The position numbers and the translations under genes are program-made. From Pseudomonas paraglycinae (GTDB lineage: Bacteria; Pseudomonadota; Gammaproteobacteria; Pseudomonadales; Pseudomonadaceae), in the NCBI RefSeq assembly GCF_021601625.1, contig NZ_BQHR01000020.1:52901-116900 (forward strand): 64,000 nucleotides of DNA. The letters are read 5' to 3'. Positions 44,535-53,642 of the stretch are shown here, piece by piece. The notes beneath the pieces are model-generated. The model did not search any database, was not told where the DNA came from, and worked only from the letters and a program-made list of their open reading frames with translations. Positions within the stretch are counted from its first letter, which is position 1, and every line of letters begins with the position of its first letter.

Positions 44535-45373
44535 AACCGATCTACAGCCTTGAAGACCTGCTGCACCTGATGAACCGTCTGCGCGACCCGCAGTACGGTT
44601 GCCCGTGGGACATCAAGCAGACTTACGCGACCATCGTCCCGCACACCCTTGAAGAGGCCTACGAAGTCGCCGACGCCATCGAGCGCGGCGACTTCGACCA
44701 CCTGCAGGGCGAGTTGGGCGATCTGCTGTTTCAGGTGGTGTATTACAGCCAGCTGGCACGGGAGGAGGGGCGGTTCGAATTCGCCGGCGTGGTCGACAGC
44801 ATCACCCGCAAGCTGATCCGTCGCCATCCGCATGTGTTTCCCACCGGTGATCTGTATGCGCCGCTGGATGTGCCGCGCCTGAACGAAGAGCAGGTCAAAC
44901 AGCGCTGGGAGGAGATCAAGGCCGAAGAGCGCGCCGAGAAATCCGCCGAGCCGCAGCAACTGTCACTGCTCGACGATGTGCCGGCTGCATTGCCGGCCCT
45001 GTCCCGCTCGGCCAAGTTGCAGAAGCGCGCCGGGCAGGTCGGTTTTGACTGGCCGGATGCCTTGCCGGTGCTGGACAAGGTCCGTGAAGAGCTCGATGAA
45101 GTACTCGAAGCCATGTCCGAAAATGACCCGCAAGCGGTGGCCGACGAGATTGGTGACCTGCTGTTTTCCGTGGTCAATCTGGCCCGGCACCTGAAGGTCG
45201 ATCCGGAAAGCGCGTTGCGTGGCGCCAACGCCAAGTTCGAGCGACGTTTCCGTTTTATCGAACAGGCATTGCGCGACACCCACCGACCCATGGAAGATTG
45301 CACCCTCGAAGAGTTGGACGCCCTGTGGGGCGAAGCCAAACGTCAGGAAAAGAATTCGCCCAGCTGTGGCTGA
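44531..45373 (+). CDS. mazG: nucleoside triphosphate pyrophosphohydrolase MazG
   Basis: A 280-residue protein with tandem MazG domains. The first carries CPWDIKQTYATIVPHTLEEAYEVADAI and GELGDLLFQVVYYSQLA; the second has DEVLEAMSENDPQAVADEIGDLLFSVVNLARHL, with the E-x-x-E...E-x-x-D metal motif. It hydrolyses NTPs and dNTPs to monophosphates; in E. coli it lies next to relA and moderates ppGpp effects. The overlapping start with relA (ATGA) implies coupled translation. No mazEF toxin-antitoxin genes are present. Confidence 0.95.
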   Translation: MKPIYSLEDLLHLMNRLRDPQYGCPWDIKQTYATIVPHTLEEAYEVADAIERGDFDHLQGELGDLLFQVVYYSQLAREEGRFEFAGVVDSITRKLIRRHPHVFPTGDLYAPLDVPRLNEEQVKQRWEEIKAEERAEKSAEPQQLSLLDDVPAALPALSRSAKLQKRAGQVGFDWPDALPVLDKVREELDEVLEAMSENDPQAVADEIGDLLFSVVNLARHLKVDPESALRGANAKFERRFRFIEQALRDTHRPMEDCTLEELDALWGEAKRQEKNSPSCG

Positions 45374-45399
45374 GCCGTTGCCCAAGTGAGTAAGCATCA

Positions 45400-45942
45400 A
45401 TGAGCCTTTCCCTTCGCGACCAGTTGCTCAAGGCAGGACTGGTCAACCAAAAGCAGGCCAAGCAGGTCAGCAAAGACAAACAGAAACAACAGCGCCTGGC
45501 CCACAAAGGCCAGATCGAACTGGACGACTCCCAGCAGCGTGCTGCCCAGGAAGCCATGGCCGAGAAGGTCAAGCGCGACCAGGAGCTGAACCGCCAGCAG
45601 CAGGAGAAGGCGGAAGCCAAGGCCCGCGCCGCGCAGGTCAAGCAGTTGATCGAGGTCTCGCGTCTGCCGAAGCTGACGACCGAGGACTACTACAACTTCG
45701 TCGACGACAAGAAGGTCAAGCGCATCTCGGTCAACACGCTGATGCGCAACAAGCTCAGCAGCGGCTCGCTGGCGATCGTGCACCATGCCGGCGGTTACGA
45801 AGTGATTCCTCGTGAGGCGGCCCTGAAGATTCAGGAGCGCGATCCACAGCGCATCGTGCAGCTCAACGAGAAGGTCGAAGAGGTCAATGCCGAGGACGAT
45901 CCGTACGCGGCCTATGTGATCCCTGATGATCTGATGTGGTAA
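45400..45942 (+). CDS. DUF2058 protein (YaiL-like)
   Basis: A 180-residue, very charged protein. The first 85 residues are a Lys/Gln/Arg-rich helix (VNQKQAKQVSKDKQKQQR and the coiled part following). The C-terminal region has a conserved core LPKLTTEDYYNFVDDKKVKRI and ends with DDPYAAYVIPDDLMW. This is the DUF2058 family, proposed to associate with nucleic acid or ribosomes but without a settled function. It starts 26 bases after mazG, so it probably belongs to the relA-mazG operon, which ends at the terminator following it. Confidence 0.85.
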   Translation: MSLSLRDQLLKAGLVNQKQAKQVSKDKQKQQRLAHKGQIELDDSQQRAAQEAMAEKVKRDQELNRQQQEKAEAKARAAQVKQLIEVSRLPKLTTEDYYNFVDDKKVKRISVNTLMRNKLSSGSLAIVHHAGGYEVIPREAALKIQERDPQRIVQLNEKVEEVNAEDDPYAAYVIPDDLMW

Positions 45943-45975
45943 AGATTTCACCGGGCCGCAAAGTGGCCCTGAGAT

Positions 45976-46012
45976 AAACGACAAACCCCGCTCATGGCGG
46001 GGTTTGTCGTTT
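45976..46012. terminator. rho-independent terminator after the DUF2058 gene
   Basis: A 16-bp perfect stem, AAACGACAAACCCCGC with its complement, around a short loop. It also suits the convergent small gene at 46032. Confidence 0.9.
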
Positions 46013-46031
46013 TCAATGCTGTGATTTTGCT

Positions 46032-46220
46032 TCAGGCGGATTTCAGATCCCGCTGGCGTTCTTGCAGTTCCAGTTCGGCCTTGTAGTTGTGGGCGTCGAT
46101 CTCGTTGTGGAACATGCCGACCAGCAAGTCTTGTTGATGCACATCCCAGATCCGTACGCCGGCGGCTACGCCTTCATGGGACATGTGTGAATCGTCGCGT
46201 TCAGTTACTTTTACAGTCAT
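46032..46220 (-). CDS. small hypothetical protein, 62 residues
   Basis: A short acidic/basic protein, MTVKVTERDDSHMSHEG..., with the segment VRIWDVHQQDLLVGMFHNEIDAHNYKAEL resembling a small alpha/beta or helical adaptor. I do not recognise the family. Codon use follows the genome pattern, and an AGAG-type site is upstream on the minus strand, which supports a real gene. It stands alone; the 276-base gap to fabB upstream holds no other clear gene and ends with the fabB terminator. Confidence 0.6.
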   Translation of the reverse strand: MTVKVTERDDSHMSHEGVAAGVRIWDVHQQDLLVGMFHNEIDAHNYKAELELQERQRDLKSA

Positions 46221-46443
46221 CTGCTAGCTCCAATCTCTGTTATCTGCAGCAAGGCGTGTGCAGGACTCTTTTATAGATTTTGTTAGCCTGCTAAGTAAAC
46301 GCCCGATTTGTGCAATGTATTCTTGCGAAATCTGCAACAGCGCTGGAGCCCGCTGAATCCGCGACATTCAGTCGCAGGGCGGTAAGTTGCATGACAAACG
46401 TTTCATCTTGGCGCCGCTGAAAATGCCTTTCTCCAGGCGAAAA

Positions 46444-46472
46444 AAAACGCCCCGAACCAGTCGGGGCGTTTT
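46444..46472 (-). terminator. rho-independent terminator of fabAB
   Basis: AAAACGCCCCGA pairs with TCGGGGCGTTTT around a 5-base loop, followed on the minus strand by T residues. It lies 25 bases after the fabB stop. Confidence 0.9.
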
Positions 46473-46496
46473 CATGTGCGGCTCAGCGGGAGGGAA

Positions 46497-47717
46497 TTAC
46501 TTGCCTTCCCAGCGCTTCAGCACGAGGGTGGCGTTGGTGCCACCGAAGCCGAAGCTGTTGCTCATCACGGTGTTGATGGTGGCGTTCTCGCGGGTCTTGG
46601 TCAGCACCGGCAGATCGGCCACTTCAGGGTCCAGTTCGTCGATGTTGGCGGAACCGGCGATGAAGTTGCCTTCCATCATCAGCATGCAGTAGATCGCTTC
46701 GTGAACGCCGGCGGCGCCCAGGGAGTGACCCGACAGGCTCTTGGTGGAGCTGATGGCCGGGGCCTTGTCGCCGAACACTTCACGCACGCCTTTCATTTCC
46801 GCAACGTCGCCGACCGGAGTCGAAGTGCCGTGGGTGTTCAGGTAGTCGATCGGGGTATCGACGGTGGACAGCGCCTGCTGCATGCAGCGGATGGCGCCTT
46901 CGCCGCTTGGAGCCACCATGTCGTAGCCGTCGGAAGTTGCGCCGTAGCCAACGATTTCCGCGTAGATCTTCGCGCCACGGGCCAGAGCGTGTTCCAGCTC
47001 CTCGACCACTACCATGCCGCCACCGCCGGCGATGACGAAACCGTCACGGTCGGCGTCGTAGGCGCGGGAAGCTTGTTCCGGGGTGTCATTACGCTTGCTG
47101 GACAGGGCGCCCATCGCGTCGAACAGGAACGACTGGCTCCAGTGCTCTTCTTCACCGCCGCCGGCGAACACGATGTCCTGCTTGCCCATCTGGATCTGTT
47201 CCATGGCGGTACCGATGCAGTGAGCACTGGTGGCGCAGGCAGAAGCGATGGAGTAGTTCAGGCCCTTGATCTTGAACGGGGTGGCCAGGCAAGCCGAAAC
47301 GGTGCTGCTCATGGTCCGCGTTACACGGTATGGGCCGACGCGCTTCACGCCTTTCTCGCGCAGGATGTCCAGCGCTTCCATCTGGTTCAGGGTCGACGCG
47401 CCGCCGGAACCTGCGATCAGGCCGGTACGCGGGTTGGACACCTGCTCTTCGGTCAGACCGGAGTCAGCGATGGCGTCTTTCATGGCCAGGTAGGCGTAAG
47501 CCGCTGCGTGGCCGACGAAGCGATAGATCTTGCGATCGATCAGCTCTTCAAGGTTGAGGTCGATGGAGCCGGAAACCTGGCTACGCAGACCCATTTCGGC
47601 GTATTCCGGGTTGAACCGGATGCCAGGGCGGCTTGCACGCAGGTTAGCGGAGACGGTCTCTTTGTCATTGCCCAGGCACGAAACGATGCCCAGACCAGTG
47701 ATAACGACGCGGCGCAT
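46497..47717 (-). CDS. fabB: 3-oxoacyl-ACP synthase I
   Basis: A 406-residue condensing enzyme of fatty acid synthesis, needed for elongating unsaturated chains. The catalytic cysteine is in [14 protein letters not shown]; the two histidines appear in [12 protein letters not shown] and [13 protein letters not shown]. The C-terminus carries [14 protein letters not shown]. It starts 11 bases after the fabA stop, the usual fabAB operon of gammaproteobacteria that make unsaturated fatty acids anaerobically. Confidence 0.96.
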   Translation of the reverse strand: MRRVVITGLGIVSCLGNDKETVSANLRASRPGIRFNPEYAEMGLRSQVSGSIDLNLEELIDRKIYRFVGHAAAYAYLAMKDAIADSGLTEEQVSNPRTGLIAGSGGASTLNQMEALDILREKGVKRVGPYRVTRTMSSTVSACLATPFKIKGLNYSIASACATSAHCIGTAMEQIQMGKQDIVFAGGGEEEHWSQSFLFDAMGALSSKRNDTPEQASRAYDADRDGFVIAGGGGMVVVEELEHALARGAKIYAEIVGYGATSDGYDMVAPSGEGAIRCMQQALSTVDTPIDYLNTHGTSTPVGDVAEMKGVREVFGDKAPAISSTKSLSGHSLGAAGVHEAIYCMLMMEGNFIAGSANIDELDPEVADLPVLTKTRENATINTVMSNSFGFGGTNATLVLKRWEGK

Positions 47718-47728
47718 GCGAATAACCC

Positions 47729-48244
47729 TTAGAAGTTGTCAGTGGAGGTGAACACGCCGACGCGAAGGCCTTCGGCGGTGTAGATTTCGCGACCGTCGAC
47801 AGTCACCGAACCGTCGGCAATGGCCAGGTTCAGCTTGCCCTTGAGGACGCGCTTGATATGAATGTTGTAGGTGACTTTCTTGGCGGTCGGCAGGACCTGG
47901 CCGAAGAATTTCACTTCGCCCGAACCCAGCGCACGGCCGCGGCCCGGCAGGCCTTGCCAGCCGAGGAAGAAGCCGACCAGTTGCCACATGGCGTCCAGAC
48001 CCAGGCAGCCCGGCATCACCGGATCGCCTTCGAAGTGGCACGCGAAGAACCACAGGTCAGGGTTGATATCCAGCTCGGCGACCAATTCACCTTTGCCGTA
48101 CTTGCCGCCTTCTTCGCTGATCAGGGTGATGCGATCCACCATCAGCATGTTCGGGGCGGGCAGTTGCGCGTTACCTGGGCCGAACAGCTCACCGCGACTG
48201 CAGCGCAGCAGGTCTTCCCGAGTAAAGGCGTTTTGTTTGGTCAT
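47729..48244 (-). CDS. fabA: 3-hydroxydecanoyl-ACP dehydratase/isomerase
   Basis: A 171-residue hotdog-fold enzyme that dehydrates hydroxydecanoyl-ACP and isomerises the double bond, the branch point to unsaturated fatty acids. The catalytic His is in [21 protein letters not shown] and the Asp lies in that loop. A GAGG site precedes the start. It leads the fabAB operon, with a palindromic candidate operator about 130-150 bases upstream. Confidence 0.96.
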   Translation of the reverse strand: MTKQNAFTREDLLRCSRGELFGPGNAQLPAPNMLMVDRITLISEEGGKYGKGELVAELDINPDLWFFACHFEGDPVMPGCLGLDAMWQLVGFFLGWQGLPGRGRALGSGEVKFFGQVLPTAKKVTYNIHIKRVLKGKLNLAIADGSVTVDGREIYTAEGLRVGVFTSTDNF

Positions 48245-48375
48245 GCGAGCTCCTCAATAATCCCATGCGGCAGGTGGGGCAAATCTTCCCGGCCGATCGA
48301 CGCGTTCATGCCTCGAACCGGCAGCCTACTCATAGACTATTGCGTTGTGGTGAAAGTCACAGCACCAAGGACATG

Positions 48376-48393
48376 AATGTACACTTGTGCACT
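48376..48393 (-). promoter_or_regulatory. candidate FabR/DesT-type operator of fabAB
   Basis: On the minus strand AGTGCACAAGTGTACATT is an imperfect palindrome of form TGnACAnnTGTnCA. TetR-type regulators FabR (enterics) and DesT (P. aeruginosa) control fabAB through short palindromes of this kind. The match to a specific regulator is not established here. Confidence 0.5.
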
Positions 48394-48491
48394 GAAATTT
48401 TTAATCAAGCCCCTTTTGAGGCTCGTTCGGGTGCCTAAGACTGCCGCACTTTCGCTTTTCACGCCAGTCGCAGATGCTCGAAAGGGCCCCG

Positions 48492-50393
48492 TTACTGCAC
48501 CCATCGCTGCAGAATCTGCTGCAGATCATTGCGTTTGAATGGCTTGGCCAGGTAATCGTTCATCCCCGCCGACAAGCAGTTTTCCCGGTCGCCCTGCAAC
48601 GCATTGGCGGTCAGGGCGATGATCGGCACATGGCCGCAGCCGGGCAGGCGGCGGATCTGTCGGGTTGCCTCGTAACCGTCAATCAGCGGCAAGCGGCAAT
48701 CCATCAGGATCGCTTCGAAACGGTTGTCCCCGGCGCTGCGCACCGCCTGCACACCATCGGTGGCGACGCTGACGGTAAATCCCAGACTGCGCAACATCGC
48801 TTCGATCACCGTCTGGTTGACCGGGTTGTCCTCTACCAGCAGCACATTGCGTCCTTCGCCGTGACTGTCGCCGTTCAGTGTGCGCGGTGCTGCCAGCGCG
48901 GGCAGTGCCTGCTTATATAAAGCCAGCGGTATTTCCAGGGTGAATACCGACCCGCGACCTTCTTCGCTCTGAGCGCGCAAGGTGCCGCCCATCCGTTCGG
49001 CGAGCGTGCGGGCAATCGGCAGGCCCAGGCCGGTGCCGCCATATCGACGGGAAATCGAACTGTCGGCCTGCTGGAACGCGTTGAACATCAGCTCCAGGCT
49101 CTCCGGCGAAATGCCGATGCCACTGTCACGCACCGCGCAGGTGAACCACAGCAATTCGTGATCCAGCGACTGCCACTGCGCCTCGATGCTGACGCGCCCC
49201 TGTTCGGTGAACTTCAGCGCATTGCCGACCAGGTTGACCAGAATCTGCCGGATCCGCGTCGGATCGCCCTGTACCTGCAAGTCGCGCATGTCGTCGGGAA
49301 TCCGCAGTTGCAGGGCCAGCCCGCGTTGCGCCGCGCTGTGCTGGAACGACTGGGCGCAGGCGCCGATCACTTCGGCGAGATTGAACGGAATGTGCTCGAG
49401 CTCCAGCTCCGAACGCTCGATGCGCGAGAAATCCAGAATGTCGTTGATCACCTTGAGCAAATGCTCGGTGGACTCGGAAGCCAGCGCCGCGTACTCGACC
49501 TGCTCTTCGGTCATGTCGGTGGTTTCCAGCAATTGCAGCATGCCCAGCACGCCGTTCATCGGGGTGCGCAGTTCATGGCTCATCATCGCCAGGAAATCCG
49601 ATTTGGCGTTGTTGGCCTTCTCCGCCTCTTCGCGGGTCTGGATCAGTTGCGCCATCGCCTGATGCTGTTCGCGGCTGGCCTGCTCCAGCGCCTGGGCCAG
49701 GTTGTTGATGTGCTGGGACAGGGCGCCCAGCTCGGTGTCATCGACAATCGGCAGCGGGGTCTTGTAGTCGCCGTCCTGAATCGCCTTGACCGCATTGCCG
49801 ATGTCGCGAATCGGCTGCGACAGGCTGCCGGCCAGCCGCCGCGCCAGCACAAACGTGAAGAGCAGGGCGAACAACGCCAGAATCCCGGCCTTGAGCAAAA
49901 TTTCCTGTTGGCGCTGACTGAAGGCGTCATTCGACAGCCCGACGATCACCCGCCCCAGATAATCCTCGCTGGCCACGCCGGGATTGCTCTTGCCGTCCTG
50001 AAAGAAATCGTTGTGCAGGGCAATGCGTTGCAGCCGCACCGGCGCCTGGAACACCTCGACCTGATGCGGACGATTGTGCGCATCCGCCGGCTGTTCGACG
50101 TAGGCCAGAATCCGGTTGGCGCTGTCCTGCACTTCCAGAAACCGCACGTTCGGCGTGGCCAGCGTGGCTTTGAGCAGGCTTTCCAGCACTTCGTTGTTGC
50201 CGGAAATCACCCCGTACTCGGTGGCCGGTGCGAGTTGGTTGGCGATCAACTGGCCGGTGTGGTTCAACTCCTGACGCAAATCCTGAATGCGCACGAAGGT
50301 GAAAAAGCTGATCAGCAGCAAGGTCAGCAACAGCGCAGGGCCCAGGCTGATCAACTGGGTGCGGGTGTTGATGTCCCAACGGCGGAAAATCAT
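48492..50393 (-). CDS. hybrid sensor histidine kinase (PA1611 type)
   Basis: A 633-residue inner-membrane kinase. TM1 near residues 16-34, a periplasmic sensor of about 140 residues resembling CHASE8, TM2 near 172-194, HAMP, then H-box AMMSHELRTPMNGVLG, N-box NLVGNALKFT, G1 VRDSGIGI and G2 GGTGLGLPIARTL. A C-terminal receiver has LVEDNPVNQTV and AILMDCRLPLIDG. There is no Hpt domain, so phosphate must leave through a separate Hpt protein. In P. aeruginosa PA1611, also beside fabA, acts through HptB and by binding RetS. It overlaps the upstream binding-protein gene by 4 bases. Confidence 0.88.
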   Translation of the reverse strand: MIFRRWDINTRTQLISLGPALLLTLLLISFFTFVRIQDLRQELNHTGQLIANQLAPATEYGVISGNNEVLESLLKATLATPNVRFLEVQDSANRILAYVEQPADAHNRPHQVEVFQAPVRLQRIALHNDFFQDGKSNPGVASEDYLGRVIVGLSNDAFSQRQQEILLKAGILALFALLFTFVLARRLAGSLSQPIRDIGNAVKAIQDGDYKTPLPIVDDTELGALSQHINNLAQALEQASREQHQAMAQLIQTREEAEKANNAKSDFLAMMSHELRTPMNGVLGMLQLLETTDMTEEQVEYAALASESTEHLLKVINDILDFSRIERSELELEHIPFNLAEVIGACAQSFQHSAAQRGLALQLRIPDDMRDLQVQGDPTRIRQILVNLVGNALKFTEQGRVSIEAQWQSLDHELLWFTCAVRDSGIGISPESLELMFNAFQQADSSISRRYGGTGLGLPIARTLAERMGGTLRAQSEEGRGSVFTLEIPLALYKQALPALAAPRTLNGDSHGEGRNVLLVEDNPVNQTVIEAMLRSLGFTVSVATDGVQAVRSAGDNRFEAILMDCRLPLIDGYEATRQIRRLPGCGHVPIIALTANALQGDRENCLSAGMNDYLAKPFKRNDLQQILQRWVQ

Positions 50394-51322
50394 GGGCGGC
50401 GCTCTCCTTCGGCCAGTTCTGCGGCGACAGACGCTTCATTCATCGGTTCTATCCCTAAGGAACGAGCCACCTGCGCATTACTTGAGACTTTAAAACGCCC
50501 GGGATAGAGCGTGCGCGGCCAGGTGGTCGGTGGCCGGTCGAGCAATTCGTCGAGAACGGCCAGCCAGTCGTTCTGATCGCTGTAGGTACTGGCCAGGCTG
50601 CCGGCGCGAACGAACGAGACATTCGGCCCGACCAGCGCCAGTTGCCGAGAGTAACTGCTGAGCAACAGGTTCTTCGCGGTTTTCGGGTTGTACAGGTCTG
50701 GGTCGTCGAGGCCCAGCAGCACGTCGCTGTTTTTCAGCACGGTCTGCAGGGGGCGGCTGTCGTGAGTGTTGTCCCAGCGTTGGGGGACGATTTGCAGATT
50801 CAGCGGCTGGGCGGCCGATTGCAGCTCCTTGAGCAGGAACTCGCTGTGTTGATCGAACAGCACGCCGACTCGCCCGGCCTGGGGCAGGATCCGGCGGATC
50901 AGTTGCAACTGACGGCTCAGCGGCGGATCGGCCCACAGCAGGCTCAAGTGGGGTGGTTGCGCGTCGCCGAAGCGTTGCCGGGCTTGCAGGCGGCTGATGC
51001 GCAGGACCAACGTCGCCGGGCCTTGGCTTTCCTGCATGCGCCAGTCGAGACTCGGGAGATCCAGCAGGATCAGGCGCAGGCTCGACGGCAACTTGCCCGG
51101 CGCCGGCAAACTGGCCAGCGGCTGGAAATGCACGCGGTCGGTCGGGCGCAGTTCGCTCAGGGCCTGAACGAAGGACTGCACGCCGGGGCTTTCCTCGGCG
51201 CCGGTCAGCAAAATGTCGGCCGCCTGCACCGCCACGCCATGCAGCCACGCTGTCAGGAACAGACAAAGCCCGGCCAGCCATTGGCCGAGTGTTGGCATCT
51301 TCCGTGACATGGCGTAGCGCAT
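50390..51322 (-). CDS. periplasmic ABC-type substrate-binding protein (sensor partner)
   Basis: A 310-residue exported protein: signal peptide to about residue 34 (LAGLCLFLTAWLHGVAVQA/AD). The mature part looks like the ABC_sub_bind two-lobe fold (PF04392): ILLTGAEESPGVQSFVQALSEL, AGRVGVLFDQHSEFLLKELQ, VLLGLDDPDLYNPKTAKNLLL and ALVGPNVSFVRAGSLASTYSD. No ABC permease or ATPase is nearby. It follows the TonB-receptor stop directly (TAG then ATG, GGAG site inside the receptor gene's end) and overlaps the kinase gene, so the three are translated together. A role as ligand-binding input to the kinase is inferred. Confidence 0.78.
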   Translation of the reverse strand: MRYAMSRKMPTLGQWLAGLCLFLTAWLHGVAVQAADILLTGAEESPGVQSFVQALSELRPTDRVHFQPLASLPAPGKLPSSLRLILLDLPSLDWRMQESQGPATLVLRISRLQARQRFGDAQPPHLSLLWADPPLSRQLQLIRRILPQAGRVGVLFDQHSEFLLKELQSAAQPLNLQIVPQRWDNTHDSRPLQTVLKNSDVLLGLDDPDLYNPKTAKNLLLSSYSRQLALVGPNVSFVRAGSLASTYSDQNDWLAVLDELLDRPPTTWPRTLYPGRFKVSSNAQVARSLGIEPMNEASVAAELAEGERRP

Positions 51323-53446
51323 CTAGAACTCCAGCTCGGCGCTGAAATACACCACGCGGCGTTCGTCGTAATTGTTGTCGACGAAGGTGGTCGGCTCATG
51401 GTCGAGGCGTTGTTGCAGCACGCCGGCCAGTTGCAGTTGGGCCTTGCCCAAGGCGATGCGTTTGGCGATGCGCGTGTCGACCCGCTCGAAGCGGTAACCG
51501 TTGAGCGCGTTGTCACCGTAATAGAAGAGGGCGCTGTTCCAGCCGTGGCCCCAATCGCGCAGCCAGCCCGCCGAGCCGCTGTTGCGCGCGGTGAATTGCT
51601 GGTCCAGTGGGTTGCTCGCCTCGGCGTCGACGAAGGCGTAGGTCAGGCGCAGGCGGTCGGCCGCACTCAGGCGCCAGTCCAGTTGCGTCTCGGTGCCGCG
51701 AAAGCGCGAATCGTTGGCGTTGCTGGCAATGTATTGATTGTTGCGCAGCGGCTCGCTGATCATCCCGGTGATTTCGTCGTAGAACAGCTTCACATCCAGC
51801 GCCAGGCCCCATTCCGGGAAAAAGCCGTTGTAGCCCAGTTCCCGCGAGCGCATGTGTTCCTGGTCCAGATCGCCGGGGCCCCGGGTCTTGACGAAGTAGC
51901 GGGCCGAAGACTGGCCATAGGCGGCGGGCCGCAGGTTGGTCACCTGATAACTCCAGTTGACGTTGTTCTCGAACATGTCCGGCGAACGGATGGCTTCCGA
52001 ATACACCGCGCGCAGGCTGTGGCGCGGATTGAACAGGTAGTTGACCGCAAACCGGGGCGTCAGCGAGCTGCCGATCAATTGCGTGTCTTCGAACATGGCG
52101 CCGCCCTGCAACAGCCAGTGTTCGCTGGCGCGCCATTCCAGCTGGCCGAAGGCGCGCCAGGTGGTGTCGTCCAGCGTGCCGTTGAAATAGGTCTCGGAAT
52201 CGGCACGGTCGTAACGATAGTTCAGGCCGCTGACCAGACGCAGGCTATCGGACAGGCTGAGGGTGTCCTGCAACTCCAGGTCGTAGCGCGATTCCCGGGC
52301 ACTCTGGTCGATGTCGCCGCACAGGGTCTGGCGCGCGCCGTTGCGCCACTGATCCAGCACCTGATTGGCCAGGGCCATTTCCTGCGGCGTGCCGGCGGGT
52401 GCGCCGGGGCCGGTGAACAGGGTCATGTTGCGGGCCAGGCGTTCGGTGTAGTTCGGGTTGAGTTGCCACAGCTCCGTGAGCTGCGGGCTGAACGACACCT
52501 CGGCGTCACAGGCGCGCCAGGTTTGCTGGCGATCCCAGTGTTGTGCCGAGCCCTGCACATAAAGACTGTGATCGGGGTTGAGGTCCAGATTCCAGCGCAC
52601 CGAACCGGCGTAGTCCTTGGCAACCACGTCGGAATTGTTCCCGGCAGCCGTAATCCCGGAGAACACCGGTCGGTAGGTGTAAGGCCGTTGATTGGTCCCG
52701 TCCTTGGCGTTGATCTGCCAGTCGAGGCTCTGGTTGTCGCTCAGGGTCTGGCTGACGGCGAGGCTGAAGCGATTCAAGCGGCGGTTGTCGCGGTAATCGG
52801 CGCCGGTACGGTCGCTGTCGAAGCCGTCGTCTTCCTGGCCGGACAGCGACAGACGCAGGTCGCCGCCATTCCAGCCGGTGCTCTGGCTGGCATAGAAGTC
52901 GTTGATGCCGCGTTGGCCGCGCGTCAGCTTCAGCCGCGTGCCGTGGCTGTCCGCCGGGTTACGGGTGATGATGTTAACCACTGCCATCAGCGCGTTGGCG
53001 CCGTAGCTGACGGTGTTCGGGCCGCGAAAGACTTCGATGCGCTCAATGTCTTCCATCGCCACCGGGATGTCGCTCCAGTCCACGGTCGCCAGACCGGCGC
53101 GGTACACCGAACGGCCGTCGATCAACACTTGCATGCGTCGGGCTTCAGTGGCGTTGGTCCCGTGGTAGTTCACCGCCGCCTGATTGCCGCTGATGTTGCC
53201 GACCATCATCCCCGGCACCAGCCGCAACAGTTCGCTGATGTCCCGGGCACCGCTGGCGGCGATCAGTTCGCTGTCCAGTACGGTCATGCTGCCCGGGACT
53301 TCCGCCGGCGACTGTTTCAGGCGCGTGGCGGTCAGGATCTGCGGCAAGGCCTCACTGTCGACAAACAGGTCGTCCGCCAGCAGCACCGGGCTGAACAGCA
53401 GCGCCAGCAGCAGGGACGAACGCGGGGAAGGGGGGCCAGAAAACAC
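51323..53446 (-). CDS. TonB-dependent outer membrane receptor
   Basis: A 707-residue receptor. Signal peptide to about residue 24 (LLLALLFSPVLLA/DD), then a plug domain with ISELLRLVPGMMV, VLIDGRSVYRAGL and ERIEVFRGPNTVSYGANALMAVVNIITR. The rest is a 22-strand-type barrel with aromatic-rich strands, ending in the outer-membrane signature VVYFSAELEF. There is no N-terminal signalling (STN) extension and no Fur box was recognised upstream, so an iron-siderophore role is not implied. First gene of the receptor, binding protein and kinase unit. The ligand is unknown. Confidence 0.88.
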   Translation of the reverse strand: MFSGPPSPRSSLLLALLFSPVLLADDLFVDSEALPQILTATRLKQSPAEVPGSMTVLDSELIAASGARDISELLRLVPGMMVGNISGNQAAVNYHGTNATEARRMQVLIDGRSVYRAGLATVDWSDIPVAMEDIERIEVFRGPNTVSYGANALMAVVNIITRNPADSHGTRLKLTRGQRGINDFYASQSTGWNGGDLRLSLSGQEDDGFDSDRTGADYRDNRRLNRFSLAVSQTLSDNQSLDWQINAKDGTNQRPYTYRPVFSGITAAGNNSDVVAKDYAGSVRWNLDLNPDHSLYVQGSAQHWDRQQTWRACDAEVSFSPQLTELWQLNPNYTERLARNMTLFTGPGAPAGTPQEMALANQVLDQWRNGARQTLCGDIDQSARESRYDLELQDTLSLSDSLRLVSGLNYRYDRADSETYFNGTLDDTTWRAFGQLEWRASEHWLLQGGAMFEDTQLIGSSLTPRFAVNYLFNPRHSLRAVYSEAIRSPDMFENNVNWSYQVTNLRPAAYGQSSARYFVKTRGPGDLDQEHMRSRELGYNGFFPEWGLALDVKLFYDEITGMISEPLRNNQYIASNANDSRFRGTETQLDWRLSAADRLRLTYAFVDAEASNPLDQQFTARNSGSAGWLRDWGHGWNSALFYYGDNALNGYRFERVDTRIAKRIALGKAQLQLAGVLQQRLDHEPTTFVDNNYDERRVVYFSAELEF

Positions 53447-53642
53447 GACGCAGCCTTGATAGCAAAGAATTGGCGCGCATGTTAACCGAGCTCGACGACT
53501 TTTCCAGTCACGTTACAGGCATTTTCCTCGGTTTTATTGGTCTTCTTCCTACATGTGCGGGTAATTGACGCCGGGGCTGTCCGAGAAGGGGACGCTCCGT
53601 ATAATGCCGGCATCGCCACTGGTATGGATTAACGGATTACAT

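Noticed and set aside
44531-45373. mazG as part of a MazEF toxin-antitoxin locus
   Set aside because: No mazE or mazF frames are present; the gene encodes the pyrophosphohydrolase alone.
46396-46415. CAAACGTTTC as a PsrA-type operator
   Set aside because: The gap between half-sites is zero rather than 2-4 bases and it lies after fabB, not before a gene it could control.
51398-53485. A 695-codon frame opposite the TonB receptor gene
   Set aside because: The receptor frame has signal peptide, plug and barrel features; the opposite frame is composition-driven.
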